A DNA stretch of 64,000 bases from Lepidodermella squamata (lineage: Eukaryota; Gastrotricha), in assembly GCA_047495785.1 (NCBI GenBank), contig JBLDXI010000013.1, positions 4,588,001-4,652,000 on the forward strand, read 5' to 3'. Numbering within the stretch: the stretch's first letter is position 1; the number at the start of each line of letters is the position of its first letter. The notes under the pieces are model-generated. The model saw nothing but the letters and a program-made list of their open reading frames with translations, had not been told where the DNA came from and ran no database searches. The position numbers were made by a program, and so were the translations under genes. Positions 32,440 through 46,524 of the stretch are shown here, in pieces.

Positions 32440-33409
32440 CCATGCATGATGAAAGCAGTGATTCCAGCGCCGGCCGTTTGCGCGCGCAGGGTGACAAAAA
32501 ATGCGTAGATGCCCCCAATGGGCGCCACAAATTTATACGAGTATTCATTGTATCCTTTGCCAGCATTGAGGCGGACGTCCTTGAAAGCCGTAGCGTTGTG
32601 CTGGGACAAGGGTCCTTGTGGCTCTGGGGCCATGGCGAAGAAGGCGATTCGGTCACGTGATGCGGCGGCAACGGGTGGTCCAAAGCCTTGTGGTGCGGGT
32701 GGCCCCGGCTCACCCTTCTCACCCTTCGTTCCGTCTTCACCTTTCGGACCTCTAAAACGAGAATAAAGTAAAGAGTGAGTTCAAGCAAGATTCGCATGTT
32801 TTAAAATTTTATATCAACTCGCAATCAAGAGGATCTTTGATTAGGTGATTGGGGTGACATGTGAAATGGGTGATGTGGGTGATGTGGGTGTCCCAAAACA
32901 TGACTTGGGACTTCTTTAGTCACACTATCACCCAATAGATGACTAGAGGGATCCCAAATGGGTGATTCTTTGGTGCCTATTTTCATGAAATTTCTGGTTC
33001 TCTGGGACCTTGGATCCCCAGCGCCACCCAGATGCTCCAGGGTGCTGTTGTGAAACCGAAGTTTGGTTATTTTCTCTGTTGAAGAATCACTCATGAAATT
33101 TTATCACTAAAATACTTACCGTCGGCCCGGTCGTCCAATCTCCCCTAGCTCGCCCTTTTCACCCTTCGTACCCATCTGACCAGGTATGCCAGGAATACCC
33201 GCCGTCGCAATGCAACAACACTGGTTGCCGCCATTTTGGCAGCACTCTCGCTTGTCGCCAGTCGCGTAGACGCTACTCTGGCCGCCCGGCCCAACAGGAC
33301 TCAACGGAATGTTGTTATCCTGCGCAAGAAACGACTTGATCTGAAACTCCTCGCCGTAAACTAGCAGAATCGAAGCGGCAAAAACGGTTAATTTAAACGC
33401 CGCTGCCAT
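32000..33409 (-). CDS. Secreted collagen-like protein with C-terminal C1q domain
   Basis: Exons 33409-33120, 32751-32391 and 32206-32000; phases 2 and 0; 285 aa. A signal peptide (AFKLTVFAASILLVYG) is followed by a Cys cluster (ECCQNGGNQCCC), a short Gly-X-Y stretch (GIPGIPGQMGTKGEKGE and on into exon 2), and a C1q fold of about 140 residues beginning RIAFFAMAPEPQGPL. Typical C1q landmarks are present: GKGYNEYSYKFVAPIGGIYAF and the closing STFSGYLLF. C1q/collagen proteins usually trimerise and bind carbohydrate or protein ligands extracellularly. The Cys cluster could link trimers. The last exon has an identical duplicate at 23060-23266. I am confident of the domain; the biological role is open. 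Confidence 0.88.
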
Positions 33410-34690
33410 TTCCCGAAAATTTCGAACCGAAAAATGTGTGTATTCTACTGGCGTTGTATTGTTATTAGGTTCGTCAAAACAAGTTGTGATGGCGACAACA
33501 ACGCGCTCTGGAACCAATAAATAACAACAAGTTATCGAATTACGCCGAGACAGTAGAAGTAGTCGTGCTCATCCTCGGGGCGGTTCTTCGCATCAAATTA
33601 CGCGGGTCAGTAAATTTGCGGCAAATCATCTTTCATCCGCGCATTAGTCGTCCGCCTTAATGCATTGCGACATTGGCGTTATCAAGGCGGCGGCACCTTG
33701 GTCGATACATACACTATACCCTCAAATCGAGCGTGAATTTTATGTTTGAAACACCCTGCTTGAGGCGACTTTCTAGCAGCTTCTATGATTTTCCACTTTT
33801 ATTTATACAACTCCCGTTATTCATTCATTCACTCGTCTTCTCTCAATTATTTGATTATCGCGACATACACTGCTGACGATTCTCATGTACACAACGACAG
33901 GTGAGACGATAGGTGTGGTCAGAAATCAATAGCAAAATTTGGTCAGAAGAACAAGAAGAAGAAGAAGACACAATAATCATCAACAACAACAACAATAACA
34001 GTAAAATTTGCGCAAGGAAGCGTCGCTCATCAATCATCCACTCGCCCATCATTACTATATATACGTAAAAATTATTTTCTCACTTTTTTCTGTAGAAAAA
34101 GATGCGCGTGTGAAATAAAGCGATATAGAATATTATTATAATATAATTAAACAATAAAATTTTTACAATTTTTTTCAACATTGATTGTGCCGTAGTAATC
34201 ATTTCCAGCGGTAAAAAAGAGTGGTCCTTAGGTCAGTATTTTTTCCCCGCAATTTTTTTCATGTAATACACATCGAGAAAGCTCATGTTAAATTAGTGTT
34301 TTTGTGTTCAGAAGCGCTGTTTTGGCATGCGGCGGCGAAAAAAATTAGTGAAAAATTAAACCCAGCCATCGACATAGAATTTCCAAGGTCAATTTTTGCA
34401 TGTCAACATAAATTATATTTATAGGCGAAATTGGCGGAAAAAACGTGGCTGCGATCATCAAAATAACGGAGTACGTAAAAAACGCGGAGACGGTGGACAA
34501 AAATTGGCGAAAAAACACTATAGCCATCACAGATAGCGGGATAAAATTAAACGACAACAACTTGAAAAATCGACACTTTTCTATCCTATGCAATGTTGAA
34601 ATTTGTAATTATTCACTCGAAAGAAATTGTTCCATGCCATCTTCCGGGTTCATTTTTCGATTTTTTTACGGGTACTTTTTGATTGATCAA
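33410..34690. other. Intergenic stretch between C1q gene and formin
   Basis: No supported gene. A GAA/ACA-rich simple repeat lies near 33948-34000. It probably holds the C1q promoter and the formin 3' UTR. Confidence 0.45.
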
Positions 34691-37600
34691 CTACGCTGTT
34701 GTCGTAAATTTGCGAAGAGCTTCCTTTTCCTCGTCGGTCAGCTCGCGGTTCAACGTACGTCTCGCCGATTTTCTCTCCCGTAACCGCGTCCTAAATCGGT
34801 CTCGAGACGGTGATTTGTGATTGGCGACTGCCGTGCTGATGCACGCTTCCAGCATCGCATCTTCCATGTTCGTTGTGCTGCTCACGGTTGAAACCGGGCT
34901 CATATCTGAGCCGCCGTTCTGGCCGTAACCGTTACCGTTGATTGAATTTGTCGAATCGCAAACGGACATGTAAGCAGGTGAGAAACCATTGTGCGAAACA
35001 CGACGGCCTCGTTCTAAAATTATTAGAAAATTACAATAAAAATCATAGAAAAACCAATTTCGAATAATTAATAGTGAAAAATTAGGAAGATGTCAGGGGT
35101 ATAGATCAGAGAGTTATTATTGTATCTAGAATAATTGTATGAAAATTTAAATTTATCGCACTTTTCTTTCAGTTTCTTCCTAGATAACCTTTTCAGAACA
35201 TTAAATACCGTAACCAGGAGTAACTTTGCTCAAAACCATTCATTTTGAAGGTGGAAAATCTACAGAATGCGATTCTCGAGTTTCCTGCAAATTTTGGGGA
35301 TTTTTTATCTTTCACTAGTAATTTGCAAACCAAGGAACATTTCTGTCAATTTGGCTTTGTGTGTTTCAAGATTCGCGGTTAAAATTTGGATTGGGTAGAA
35401 TTTGGAATAAATTCAATTCAGGAAAATACGAGAGCATATTCAATCCAAAAACTGATTTTAGCGGGTCCCAAAACGAAATCTGAAGTCACATTACTAAATT
35501 TTTCTGAAAATGTATTTTCGCTCCAATTACCTCGAGTTTCATTTCAATTTATTACTTTCAATCCAATTAGTTCAAGTTCCATCCTCAAAACTCGAGCACT
35601 TGCATAGCCCAAGATGTCACCACGCGTTACAGTAGAAGAAACATTTATTAGAAAGGATATTCTCATGCACATTGTTTCTTAGGTATTCAACTATCCTATA
35701 TTAAGGATTTAATTCTATTCTAACATTTCTGTCTATGAGTATCTACGCATCTCATTTTACCTCGCACAAAATAAAAGTAACACCGCAATGGGTCAATCAA
35801 CGCTATTATTATCCAAGGTAAATAACACAAGTATTTTTTCCTCCGGTCAATATAACAAATATATGTATAATAAAAGCGCAGTCGGAAATTGACCACACAC
35901 CTATATAGCCTATATAGCTTACCGTCTTCGGTGAAACTCGACAGCGACGCCCGGCCGTTGTACTGAGAGCCGTTGCTATTCAAGTGACCGTTGCCATTTT
36001 GCATCGTCGGCTGCACTGAGAATCGCCGACTCGCACTCGGGTGGCGAGATGCGGCGGGGTAGTACAGGCTGTCCATCGACTGGTCTGTCGATAGGCTCGG
36101 ATGCTTCGTAAACCCTGTTGATGTGTTGTGAATGGCCGATGAATCCTCAATTGGACCACCGTTAGGTTGCTGCTCACCATATTGATCAATCTATTCATAA
36201 AAAATTCGAGTTTAATGAAAATTCGACGAAAAATGTTTAAAATTCGATTGGAATATTTCTCAGAATTTATGGAAAAATATATTTGAAAAATTTCTTCAGC
36301 AAACCAAAATTTAACGGTTTCGAAACAAAATCAATCAAACCCGGGCACCGAATTCAAATTATGCAAATTTTGATGAATTTCATGAAAAATTTATAGAAAT
36401 TAAAAATTAATTTATTTCAAGCAGAATTTAATCAACATTCTCTCATTTTCGTTCTTTCCCAAAAATTTAGAAGTCATTCTTTAAATTAACAATTCGAGAT
36501 TCGGTTTTGAATTTCCAAAATTTTCAAAACATGGTCAAATTTGTTCACATTTGAGAAAAAAATTTCAGCACTGTAAAACTTTGTCTTTCATTTTTTCAGC
36601 CATTTTCAGGTCATTTCAGTCCAATATTTATGTTTACCAAACTTACAATCATTTTTCCGCGCGTTTTCCTCCTCTCTCGGTTCCTGTCTTTTTTCTCGCG
36701 TTGTTGTAGCACTTTTTCGCGCGTCGTGCGGTATTCGAGCGCAAACTCGGACACGACCTTGCAAATATTGTTAATTTTCACCTGAGGACACAAAAAAAGC
36801 GCATTTTTAGTTCATCTTTCAATTGCTTCAGATTTTTCTGTATCCATACCGCTCTTGCTGCGGCTGGTGAATAGCCGAAAAATGCCAGCAGCTTGTTGAA
36901 GCGGTTTGTGACTCGATTGTACACAACGTTGAGTATCACAATTCTCTCGTGAGCGTCGTTCAAGAACTCGGACAGCCTGATAACAAACGGCGGCGTGAGA
37001 TGGCAAGATTATTTTTACTTCAAGGTGGATAATAAGTCCACTTACCTTTGTTTCAACTGCGACGCCGCCGGCTCATGCTTTGTGACGAGTTTCAAATTCT
37101 CATCGCTCATTTGACAGTCACGTTCCAAGCTGAAATACATACAAACAATAATAATAATAAAACGGTAATATTCGTTAACGCGAAACGACAATTTAACGAC
37201 ACAATAAAAGTATAATTATAAATACTCGTCATTAAATTAGAAGTATGAGAAAATTGCATGCTCGAGAATACCGAAAAATAAAATTAGATTATACATAATC
37301 AAAATATTTGAAGAGGCCAAAATGGCCGAAATAATGACGACCGTGGAAATTCAAAATACAAAATTTAATAATTTCTTTCAAGACCTCAAATTTTAGCAAA
37401 TTAAAATTAAAAAATTAAAAAAATTTGAAAAAAATTTGAGTTTTTTTATATTTTTTTATTCGATTAAATTTACCGTTCAAGTTTATCAGCCAGTTCTTCC
37501 CACTCGACTTTGGCGCATCTTGTAGTAGCACCAATTTCCGAATACAAATCGGTACTATCCGAAAATTGGTCGATAACAAGGTTCGCAACGTGGTACAGCA

Positions 37601-40600
37601 ACGAGTGTTTATAAACCGTGTCCTTAACCTCAGGCACGCGACTCAAATACTCGATATTGAACCCCTGAGCGTGAACTCCATTCAAACAATTTCCAACCGC
37701 GAGAAGGGTCGACATTATGTATCGAAGTGTCGAGTTATTTTGCAGCTCAACGCAGCATTGCTTTAAATCCATTAGCGGTTCGACGATTTCACGCTCCAGT
37801 GAGTCGAAATCGAGCCGGAACGCCCATAGCTGTAAACGAGCGTTGATTTCCGGTATTTGCGACAGCATATAGAGAAATTGCTCGGCAGTGGCTAGCGGCA
37901 CGCCTGGATTTGCTTGAATCGCGTCCTGAATTTTCACCTTCTCTTCTTCAGTCGGCAGCATTGTTGACATAATTTTCTAAAATATCAGCTTATTTAACAA
38001 AAAATCGATAAATAACTCGAAAAATTCAAACCTCGATTGCCTCGCGATTCATGACAGTCGTGTCCATTTTGAGGACAGCTTGTTTAATCACTCGAGGGGC
38101 GGGTAAGATGGTCATTCCGATATTGACAGCATTTGACCGTTTTGCATCGAGGACACTGATTTCCCTCGGTCGAGCCATATTCGAATCAGCATTGCTTTTC
38201 TGAAATAATTGAAACGAAAATAATAAAATAATGCAAAAATTCAAATTTTCTCAAGAATGCAGGTGAATATTTTTGTCATCAGCAAACAAAGTCAATTTTT
38301 CAAAGATTTTTCACGAAAATCAAAATGAACCCCAAAACGACATCATTTTTCGCGAATTTGATCAATTTTTCACTCGGCCCTGGTTATTAAACATGCGTTC
38401 AAACTGGGTTAATTCAAAATTTTGCATTCAAAACACCCGCATTCTCGAAAATAAAATATTAAAAAATCAACTCACGAAATCCTGTATGAGACAAGCGCGA
38501 TTGAATCATCATCAATGACATCGAAATTGCGACAGTGTCGAGCAGCCATGATTCAAATGATTGAAATGAAACGAAAAAAATGCACAAACAAGACAAGTTA
38601 TTTTATAGCGAAAAACACGGCAAACTGACTAGAAATTATAACTACTCAGAAAATACTAGTCTACTAAAATTGAAGACCATGCTTACAAAGAAATGAAATT
38701 CTCGAATTTTTATACATTTAATTCCATGCGAAAAACTTGAAATTAAAATAACCGACCTTTTGCTTAAGCTCAGTAGCTTTTGTTTCGAATAGATATTCGA
38801 ACTGATCTGCGTTGATTTGAACGTTAGGCAGTCGTTGCCAGAACGATGAGACGCCAACTGGTTGTAGGACCTCATCTTCCGCCCTGACTTCCCGCCAATG
38901 CAATCGGACCGTTTTGCGCTGTTTCTGGGTCGGAACCGGGGGTGGGGGAGGAGGAGGCCCGCCGCCGTTCGACATGCCGTTCGGCAGCGGGGGCGGCGGT
39001 GGGATGTTGCCAGGCATCATCGGAGGCGGTGGCGGTGGAGGCGCCGGCGGGATGCTAGACCCATTCGGTCTCACTTTCATGATGACTGAAAACACATTCA
39101 CGTCATCCTTTTCCGTCAAATCGTCGAAATCGAGGTCTTTCAGCCGCAACGGCCGGCGCAGCGTTTTCGCGAGTTCTGCGAAATTCTTGCGTAGCCGACC
39201 CACCCCGGCGGGTATTTCGAGTTCCGGTGCCTGGGCAGCGGCCTGTTGAGCCGCCATTGCTTGTACAGCCTGTTGGACGGCTAAACTGGCTGCGGATACG
39301 GCGGACTGGCCGTTCGATGGTCGCAACAAGGCCGAGCCTTCGACAATGTCGGAGGGTAGAAAACCGCGTCCGTTTTGATTTGGAGGCTGGTTTGATTGCG
39401 GAGGCATTGGCGGGGGTGGGGGCGGAGGAGGTGGAGGTGGTACAGGTATTGAAATATTGTTCTGAGCTGAAATTACACAGAATCCAATTAAAATTTCCGC
39501 ACAAAAATTAGAGACAAATAAGAAAGAAAATCCTATTTGGTTTCACTTTTGGAGTTTTCTATTTCCATTCAATAAGGCGAAATTGAAAGAATTGAAAAAA
39601 TTGATCATAAAATGAAACGTAAGTGAGCACAATTTTGAATAATTTTAAAGCGACATCTGAGCAAAATTGAATGGATCTCGAGGTTTGACCTCGACAATGT
39701 CCCCATTTAAATTAGAAATATCTGGAAAAAAATGTCCGTTCAAGTTTGCTCAGTTGTCGTTAGATCAAATCTAGGCATACAGATCAATAATTGAATTTTC
39801 TTTTCAGTTTTTTTTAAATTCAATGAAATTTTTACACACCACCGTGCATCATGCTGTTAGAAAATTCCACAACAAACTGCATCCAAAGGTCTTCATCGGT
39901 CTGAATCGACGCCTGCTTGACAATTCTCTCACTCGCCTCGCCGATGCCACTCGAATTAGACGGCGAGCGCGTGTTGTGCTGATCGTCACCCAGCTTCAAA
40001 ATCGGCCCACAAGGCGGTACGGATAGGGTTAGAAAATTTGAATTATCACCCGCGGTTAACACCGCGCAATTAACGTCAACCTCCGAAATCATTTGCAACA
40101 TTTTTAGATCTTCAATAGTCATCGTCTGCTCAGCAATTCCACACTCGACAGCTGCAGCAGTTAATTTTTGATGATTGAGTATATCTTGTTTCGTCACTTC
40201 AGTTGAAGGCGACGCCGAGGCAGGAGATAGCGAATCAGTGGTCAGCGTGGCTGATTTTACGGAAAGATCCGGCTCGATAACACAGGACATTGGAATGTTT
40301 ACGGGCGAGGTTAGGGAATTCGTGCACGAACTACTAATTGCAGTACTAGTAATTGTTGTTGTTGTTGTTATTGCCGCTGGCGAAGTAGAGGAAGTCATCG
40401 ACACCGATCGGCCGACGACGGTGAAAGCTGTAATTTGAAACAAACACACGGCAAAATAGAATCATGCAAGGTTATTGATGCAATGAAAAAATATAAAATG
40501 CAAAAAAACAAGGTTATTTTGATTTTAGATCGAAAGGTAGACGGAATTTTTGGAATATTTTGAGATTAAAAACGTTAATATTTTCTATTCAAAATAAGAT

Positions 40601-43600
40601 GAAAATTCCAGGAATTAAATAATGAGACATATTGTAAAAAAAATTGATAAAAAATCAATTTCTTAACATGAAATCATATTTCATCTAAAAATCCTATAGG
40701 TTAAATGACGGGTCAATATTTTCTCTAATTTCGCGATGCCAAATTCATAGCTCATAAAAGTTTATAGCGGTAATTATTATTGCCCCAATCCCAGATAAAG
40801 TGCTAATTCAAAAATTCAAGATATGAAAGTAACGCCGCAAGTCTTGCTGTTTTTTTACAATTTTGGGAAATTGTATACTGTCGCAAAGGATATTCATGAA
40901 AAATCGGATTTAATTATCTTCAATTTCCCCCAAGGAAAAATTTGTATTCTGCATGCATTTTTCAAGTCATCGATTTTCGAGGTTTATTCAAGGAATATTT
41001 TCATCTTTTAATGCATCTTTTAATTTCAGGCTTAATTTTATGCGAGACTTATTTTCGTTAGTAGTTCCATATCAAAACAGTATCACTCCACGCCATTTCA
41101 ATTATTCACATGCTCATTTTTCCGGGATAAATTTACCTTCAGTTTGAGGTTGGGGCTGCCACTCAGGCACTGTTTGCTGCGGCTTTTGGCTGACATTACT
41201 GCCATACGGACTACTCGGCCGCAGCTGAACAATTTGACGCGATTGGTAAATACTCGGCGCCGATAGCAAATTGTTAGTATTGCCGTTGCTGTTGTCACTG
41301 TAACTCGCGTCGTTTTCGTTACTACCCATCATTTGCTGGGGAGAAGTCGCGCCGTTTACATGCTCACGAATCGACTTCAAACTGCCGCCGCCATTCTGAT
41401 GGCCATTACCCACTTCATGATTATTTCCGTTAATTTTAGTAACACCCAACAACGAATTCGACGATAGAGAGGCGCGGATGCTTTTACGGCCCGGGTCTTC
41501 CGTCGGCTGCCGCTGGTAGTTGCTGTTTTCATTATAATGATGATGGCCGTTGCTCAACTGCGAGCCGTTTTGCTCAGTCGACCCGGTCGATACGTTGTCC
41601 TCCTTCGCCAATTCGCGCTCGTACAACTCTAATTGGCGGCGCAGGTCTGGCTCCGTGTTGGGCCGCGCCAACAGCTTCTTAATTAACGACTCCATGCCCT
41701 GCGTCTCCAGAGCATCGGTCACGTCAAAGAACGAATCCTGATCCGGCAAACTGCATATCACCTGTTTGAGCAAATACAAACCGAGTTTATAAAGAGGGTA
41801 AATAATTTTTCAGGGTGTAATTTATTACGCACCTTGTTTACCAAGGTCATTGAGAGGGTGAGCAACTCTGGATCAGAGTCACGGTCGTCGAGATTTGCCA
41901 TGACGCGAGACCACGCCTGCCGCCCCTCTGACCGCTCCACTGAATTCACGGCCTCGATTAGCAGAGGGCAGTTTTGCTCCGAGTAGTCAACAAACATTAC
42001 CAACAACTTCACCGCAGTTTTAGCCACCAAGCGAAACTAATAACAAATAAAATATATATTAGAAAAATTAATAAATACTCAATTTCATTTCATCAAAAAC
42101 CACTGAAAAATTTAAAATGGTAGATTTATGTAAAATCATCTCTTAGACGAATCAAGTATCTACTGTTGACATTTTTCCAGCAAAAAAATTGAAAATTCAT
42201 AAATTAACCAGAAAATACATAGATTTTTTGAAAAAATTGTAAACTTTTTTCATTTTCATCTTTTTTATGACCGGGTAGACTTTTACGCCGGTGAAACGAG
42301 ATGAATTAAAAATAATCGCGGGTATTTTGAAAACTTCAGTTTCAAGATTTTTTTAATGATTATTTTGCATCTTTTAATTGAGGAAGACGCTCACTTTAGA
42401 TGACAACAACTGGTACAGCCATTGAATAGTCGTCGCATGCCCGGCCACGCCATTCATGCCATCAACGTAGACCATAATTTCGCCGAGAGCTGCGTGGGAA
42501 AAACACAGCGAAAACTGAATAAAAGCGGCTCACATCTTCGCGAGTGCCTACTTACCTTTCAAAATGTAATTCTGCGAGCTTTGGTCCGACTTTTGGCCGA
42601 TTTTCAATAAACAATCAAGCCCGCCACTTGACACAAACTCATGGACGAGGTCTTTGTCGTCTTTGAATATTTGCTTCAGCGAAAACAACGCCCGCCTCAA
42701 CTGCTGCCCTTCGAGAGTTTGAAGCCGCTCTAAAAAATCGAATTTTTCAATTTTTTTTCATCATTCACTCCAATAATCAATCCTGTACCGATGCATGTTT
42801 GAACTCTGATTGAAAGTTGAGTTCGTAGAATAAAAGCTAGGCGTTTAGGATCGCCGAACTGCTCAACATCTTCCCATTGCTCTTGCAAGGACTGCTCGAG
42901 GTCGAGATACACGCCGAATTCGGACGGTTGTTTCTGCGACGGCAGGCGGTAGAGCTGAAGCGCACAGTCCTCGAGCTGAAAACACAACACAAACACGTTT
43001 TTGTCCTGTCTCGTCGCTATGTTAAGAAAGACACGGAACTGGCGCAAACAACGCGGCTTGCCCGCCTACAAAGAAAGGCTTTTCGCGCCACTTAGCCAAC
43101 ACGGTGTTTTCGAATAAAAAAGCAGGTAACGTCAGCTGTTCACCTCGCGCAATAATAACGCTATTTAAGCGGCATCGCGGCTCTGGAGCACGGCGCATTA
43201 TATTCACTTGGTTATGTATCTTAACACAATCACAACATCCTATGCAAATGAACATCCCGGTATACGTGGCCCGATTGTTTACGCCTATATGGAAAGAACA
43301 ATATTATTAGCCAATAGTACGCAGGCGCCAGAGGCGTACATGCCGCAATGCATAAAATAAACAAATTTCGCCCATCAGCATAAATAACAATTGCAGGCGA
43401 GAGAGATGGGCAGAAAAAATTCTCGCGCATTGAACCTAAAACATACAATATTATAAAAACATGCTTTACCTTGTGTGGCGCGGAAAGTCTTTTCGATATT
43501 GCATTCAAGTGAATATTGAGCGGGTCGAATTTAGACAACGAATAAACAACTGGCGCGTGCCCGACTGGACACAAGTCTGTAAACGATGCGAACGGATCGC

Positions 43601-43640
43601 GATCGTCAATATAGTAAATTCGAAACGATATCAGAGCCAT
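34691..43640 (-). CDS. FHOD: FHOD-family formin
   Basis: FHOD formins nucleate and bundle actin and organise contractile fibres. Fifteen exons (43640-43470, 42975-42789, 42729-42556, 42489-42395, 42036-41833, 41761-41137, 40427-39840, 39466-38757, 38199-38032, 37976-37474, 37129-37046, 36976-36850, 36781-36647, 36190-35923, 35013-34691) join in frame for 1453 aa. The start exon encodes RIYYIDDRDPFASF, matching the FHOD N-terminal GBD; then LEDCALQLY, RRALFSLKQIFKDDKDLV and SLPDQDSFFDVTDALE of the FH3 region. A proline-rich FH1 sits in exon 8, followed by FH2 (TVRLHWREVRAEDEVL; SEFALEYRTTREKVL; KTRGKMI). Exon 15 ends in a basic DAD-like tail. The insert between FH3 and FH1 is Ser/Asn-rich. Every exon joins in phase, which strongly supports the model. 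Confidence 0.95.
38940..39060 (-). other. Formin FH1 polyproline tract
   Basis: Runs of seven or more prolines (for example PPAPPPPPPPMMPG and GGPPPPPPPVP) immediately precede FH2. FH1 tracts bind profilin-actin to feed filament elongation. A further proline run lies at the start of the same exon (about 39410-39445). Confidence 0.85.
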
Positions 43641-46524
43641 CGACCATCATGTGTGTTGTAAAATGTAAACTGTCTCAACTACATCCGGAAAGAGTTTCGC
43701 AGCATTAAAATTGGACTAAAAAAAGAACATCACGTACGATGCCGGCCAGTGCATCACACATTTGCGGTTTATTACTCGCAAAACATACGGCCGGAAGATA
43801 AATGAGCGACAGGTGGCTAGTGGAAAATTACGCGATTCGCAATCCACACTTAGTACCATAAATTTACGTTCTAATAATAAACAAGAGCGTTCGATAAAAA
43901 ATGCGGTGCATTGTTGCAATAATGCATAATAAACCCATCAAAACACATCATCGATGTATACTTGAGTTCGAAAGACGAAAGAAGTAAATAAAAACAACCT
44001 CTTTCTCAGGAAAGACGATAAAATCATTTTATAGCTACTTTTCTACAAATGGAAGTACGCTGTCTTGTTTTCAGCAACAGAGCAAATGCAAACAAGAGAG
44101 CGGATACAAAATAACACCTTGCACTGACCAATCTTTCCAGGAAAAGGAAACAAGGACGAGATCTTTACAAGCCGAGTCATGGATGTTTGATTTTCAGAGT
44201 ACCGTGATACCGTTACTTAAGAGTCGTTATAGTCTACTTTGGCATATATACTGCTGTTAGCACAGGTATAAAGTATGAAGTGTATTTAAAACAGTGAATG
44301 TGAAATTCTCTCAAACTCTACGGCGTCCCAAAGCCTTAGCGAAAAACTAGATATGATAACATTTACTGGAGAATTCAGGTCAACCAATTTGCTAAAGCGT
44401 AATTTATCGCGTGATAATCGAAGCGAGATTTGACGAATCCAAGAGGTGATCTTACATCTTACTTCAAACTATATTCTCAATAGTCCAGCTACGTTTAAAT
44501 AATTGAAACAAGAGATTTCAAATTGATTCATAATTCACCCGAACTTGAGCGAATCCATGAACGTAACACCCACCCCAATATTCTCAACAAATCAGCAGTG
44601 TCGTGAATAATCCTAAGCAGAGTGATCGCAACACCACAGATCGAGTACGGTGGTGAAAACTTCTTCCCAGCAATATCTGAGCAAAGCTCCAACTACGAAC
44701 GAAAATTAGTTGGTCAATGCTACGCCCATTGCCCAGTAAGGGTTAAGGGTCCCGCGTGCTCTCATTACAAATTACGCCAAAGAACATCTTGAGGGCAAAG
44801 ACTAGGGTCGCAGTGCGATTGGTCTCGACCGCATAGTATCTGTGCCACTGCCCACTGCGGATCAGCCTTAAGCAATAATCAGCAAAGAAAAACGTGAATT
44901 AGTAAGTGAAACTAAGTAATATTTGCAATGGCGAAGCAGCCTAAAAGAGGCTGAAGGAATTATTTAGAATGCAACATTGCCATGCAGTTACTTCCGCATT
45001 TGGCAGATTTAACTCAGACTGAAACGAATGAAAGGTTGCATTAAATGTATACCATAAACGAAGAGCAAACATATACGGAAAATTCTAAACCGCAAATATG
45101 CTTACACGAGAAGAAAAAGTAAGAGGGGTCAACCAAGTGTGAAATGGTGGGTGGATGATGACTGAAGCGACCGTAAGTACTAACCACTTGCTAACGACTT
45201 AGTTGCGCGCATTCAGACGGTCTTTTGGCTCAAGCTTCAAAAATTCAAAAGGCCGGTAAAAATGTTATTGAATTATATTTTCTGGGGACAATTTTATTTA
45301 GCTAAAAGTAAATTATACTATATATTAAAATTATAATTAAATTAAAATAAAATTAATTCGGCCGATAGCGACGAAACCTGCGGCGAATGCGTCCTTCGCA
45401 ACAGGCCAAGTTCGCGGGGGGTTCGATTATTTCGCGCAGCCGACTTGTGACGGGTGATATTCATCATTCATTTGGTTGAAATCATTAACAATGAGCAAAT
45501 TTTGAGCAAAACGGGAGCAAAAAATTCAGTTGAACAATGGTTACGACATGATAAGCGATTCGCGTTCAAGTCAATGGGTCAGTTGTCGGTGCAACTTAGA
45601 CAATGGCGATATGGCTTTATATGCAAGCCGCCACATATACTTCAGCAGTTTGAGATACTTATTCTTTGGTCAAACACATCGTAACACGCATTGATACAGC
45701 GCATTATTCTGTCAGCCAAAGACTATCTTACAGAGCGAAGGCGGAGATACAGAAAACTTGGTAAACTTGGTTGAGAAACCGGCCTAGCACCTACACTGTG
45801 TGAAAAAGGTATTTCAACGTACGATGTTCCGAGATTTTTCTAGTACAAATAACTGAAACAATACTATGGAAAAAAATCATCTCGAGATATTTTCTCAATT
45901 AAAGGGCTCCAGATAGTTTCAATGTGGCGCCAGCATATCATAAGCACGAGGGCGAGGTTGAAATATAAGTGTTAACAAATTACAGCCGGCGCCTTAAATA
46001 TGCAATAAAGACGCAAATGGGAGGTGGGAAAGTTATAAGAAGGTTGCCGAATAAAAATGCATGCCGGGCGCTGAAAAAATAGATGCCATAAACCATAACA
46101 AATAATGAATATCAAAGTGCTATAAAATATGCATACGCGGCCGAGCATTGCAGAAGTCGTCTTGCAAATGAAAACACGTTATTTTTAGCGCACAGAATTT
46201 ACGCGCGCTTATTGGCGAATATATTCTGGCGACTCGCCATTCTCGCTCATCGCGCTGTCTGGTCTGTTTATAAATGTGGGAGTTTACGCATTTAGCGTGA
46301 GGTGTTCATTAGATGCGGAATAATAAAACCAGCGGCAAAGTTATATTATTATAACAAACTGGACTAATAGCTTCAGCTGGCAGGTGAGATATGAAATATT
46401 ATTACAATAACAGAGTTAACGCGACTTGTAAAGCGTAAAAGCCGGGCCAGTTCCGTGTGGTTGGTGTGTAAATTTAATACGCGCGGCTTCGGAGTTGAAA
46501 TGTTATGTAAATGTATAATTTTAC
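43641..46524. other. Intron or intergenic stretch upstream of the short FHOD start
   Basis: About 2.9 kb without a supported exon. It should contain the promoter of the short FHOD transcript; no defined element is recognised. Confidence 0.4.
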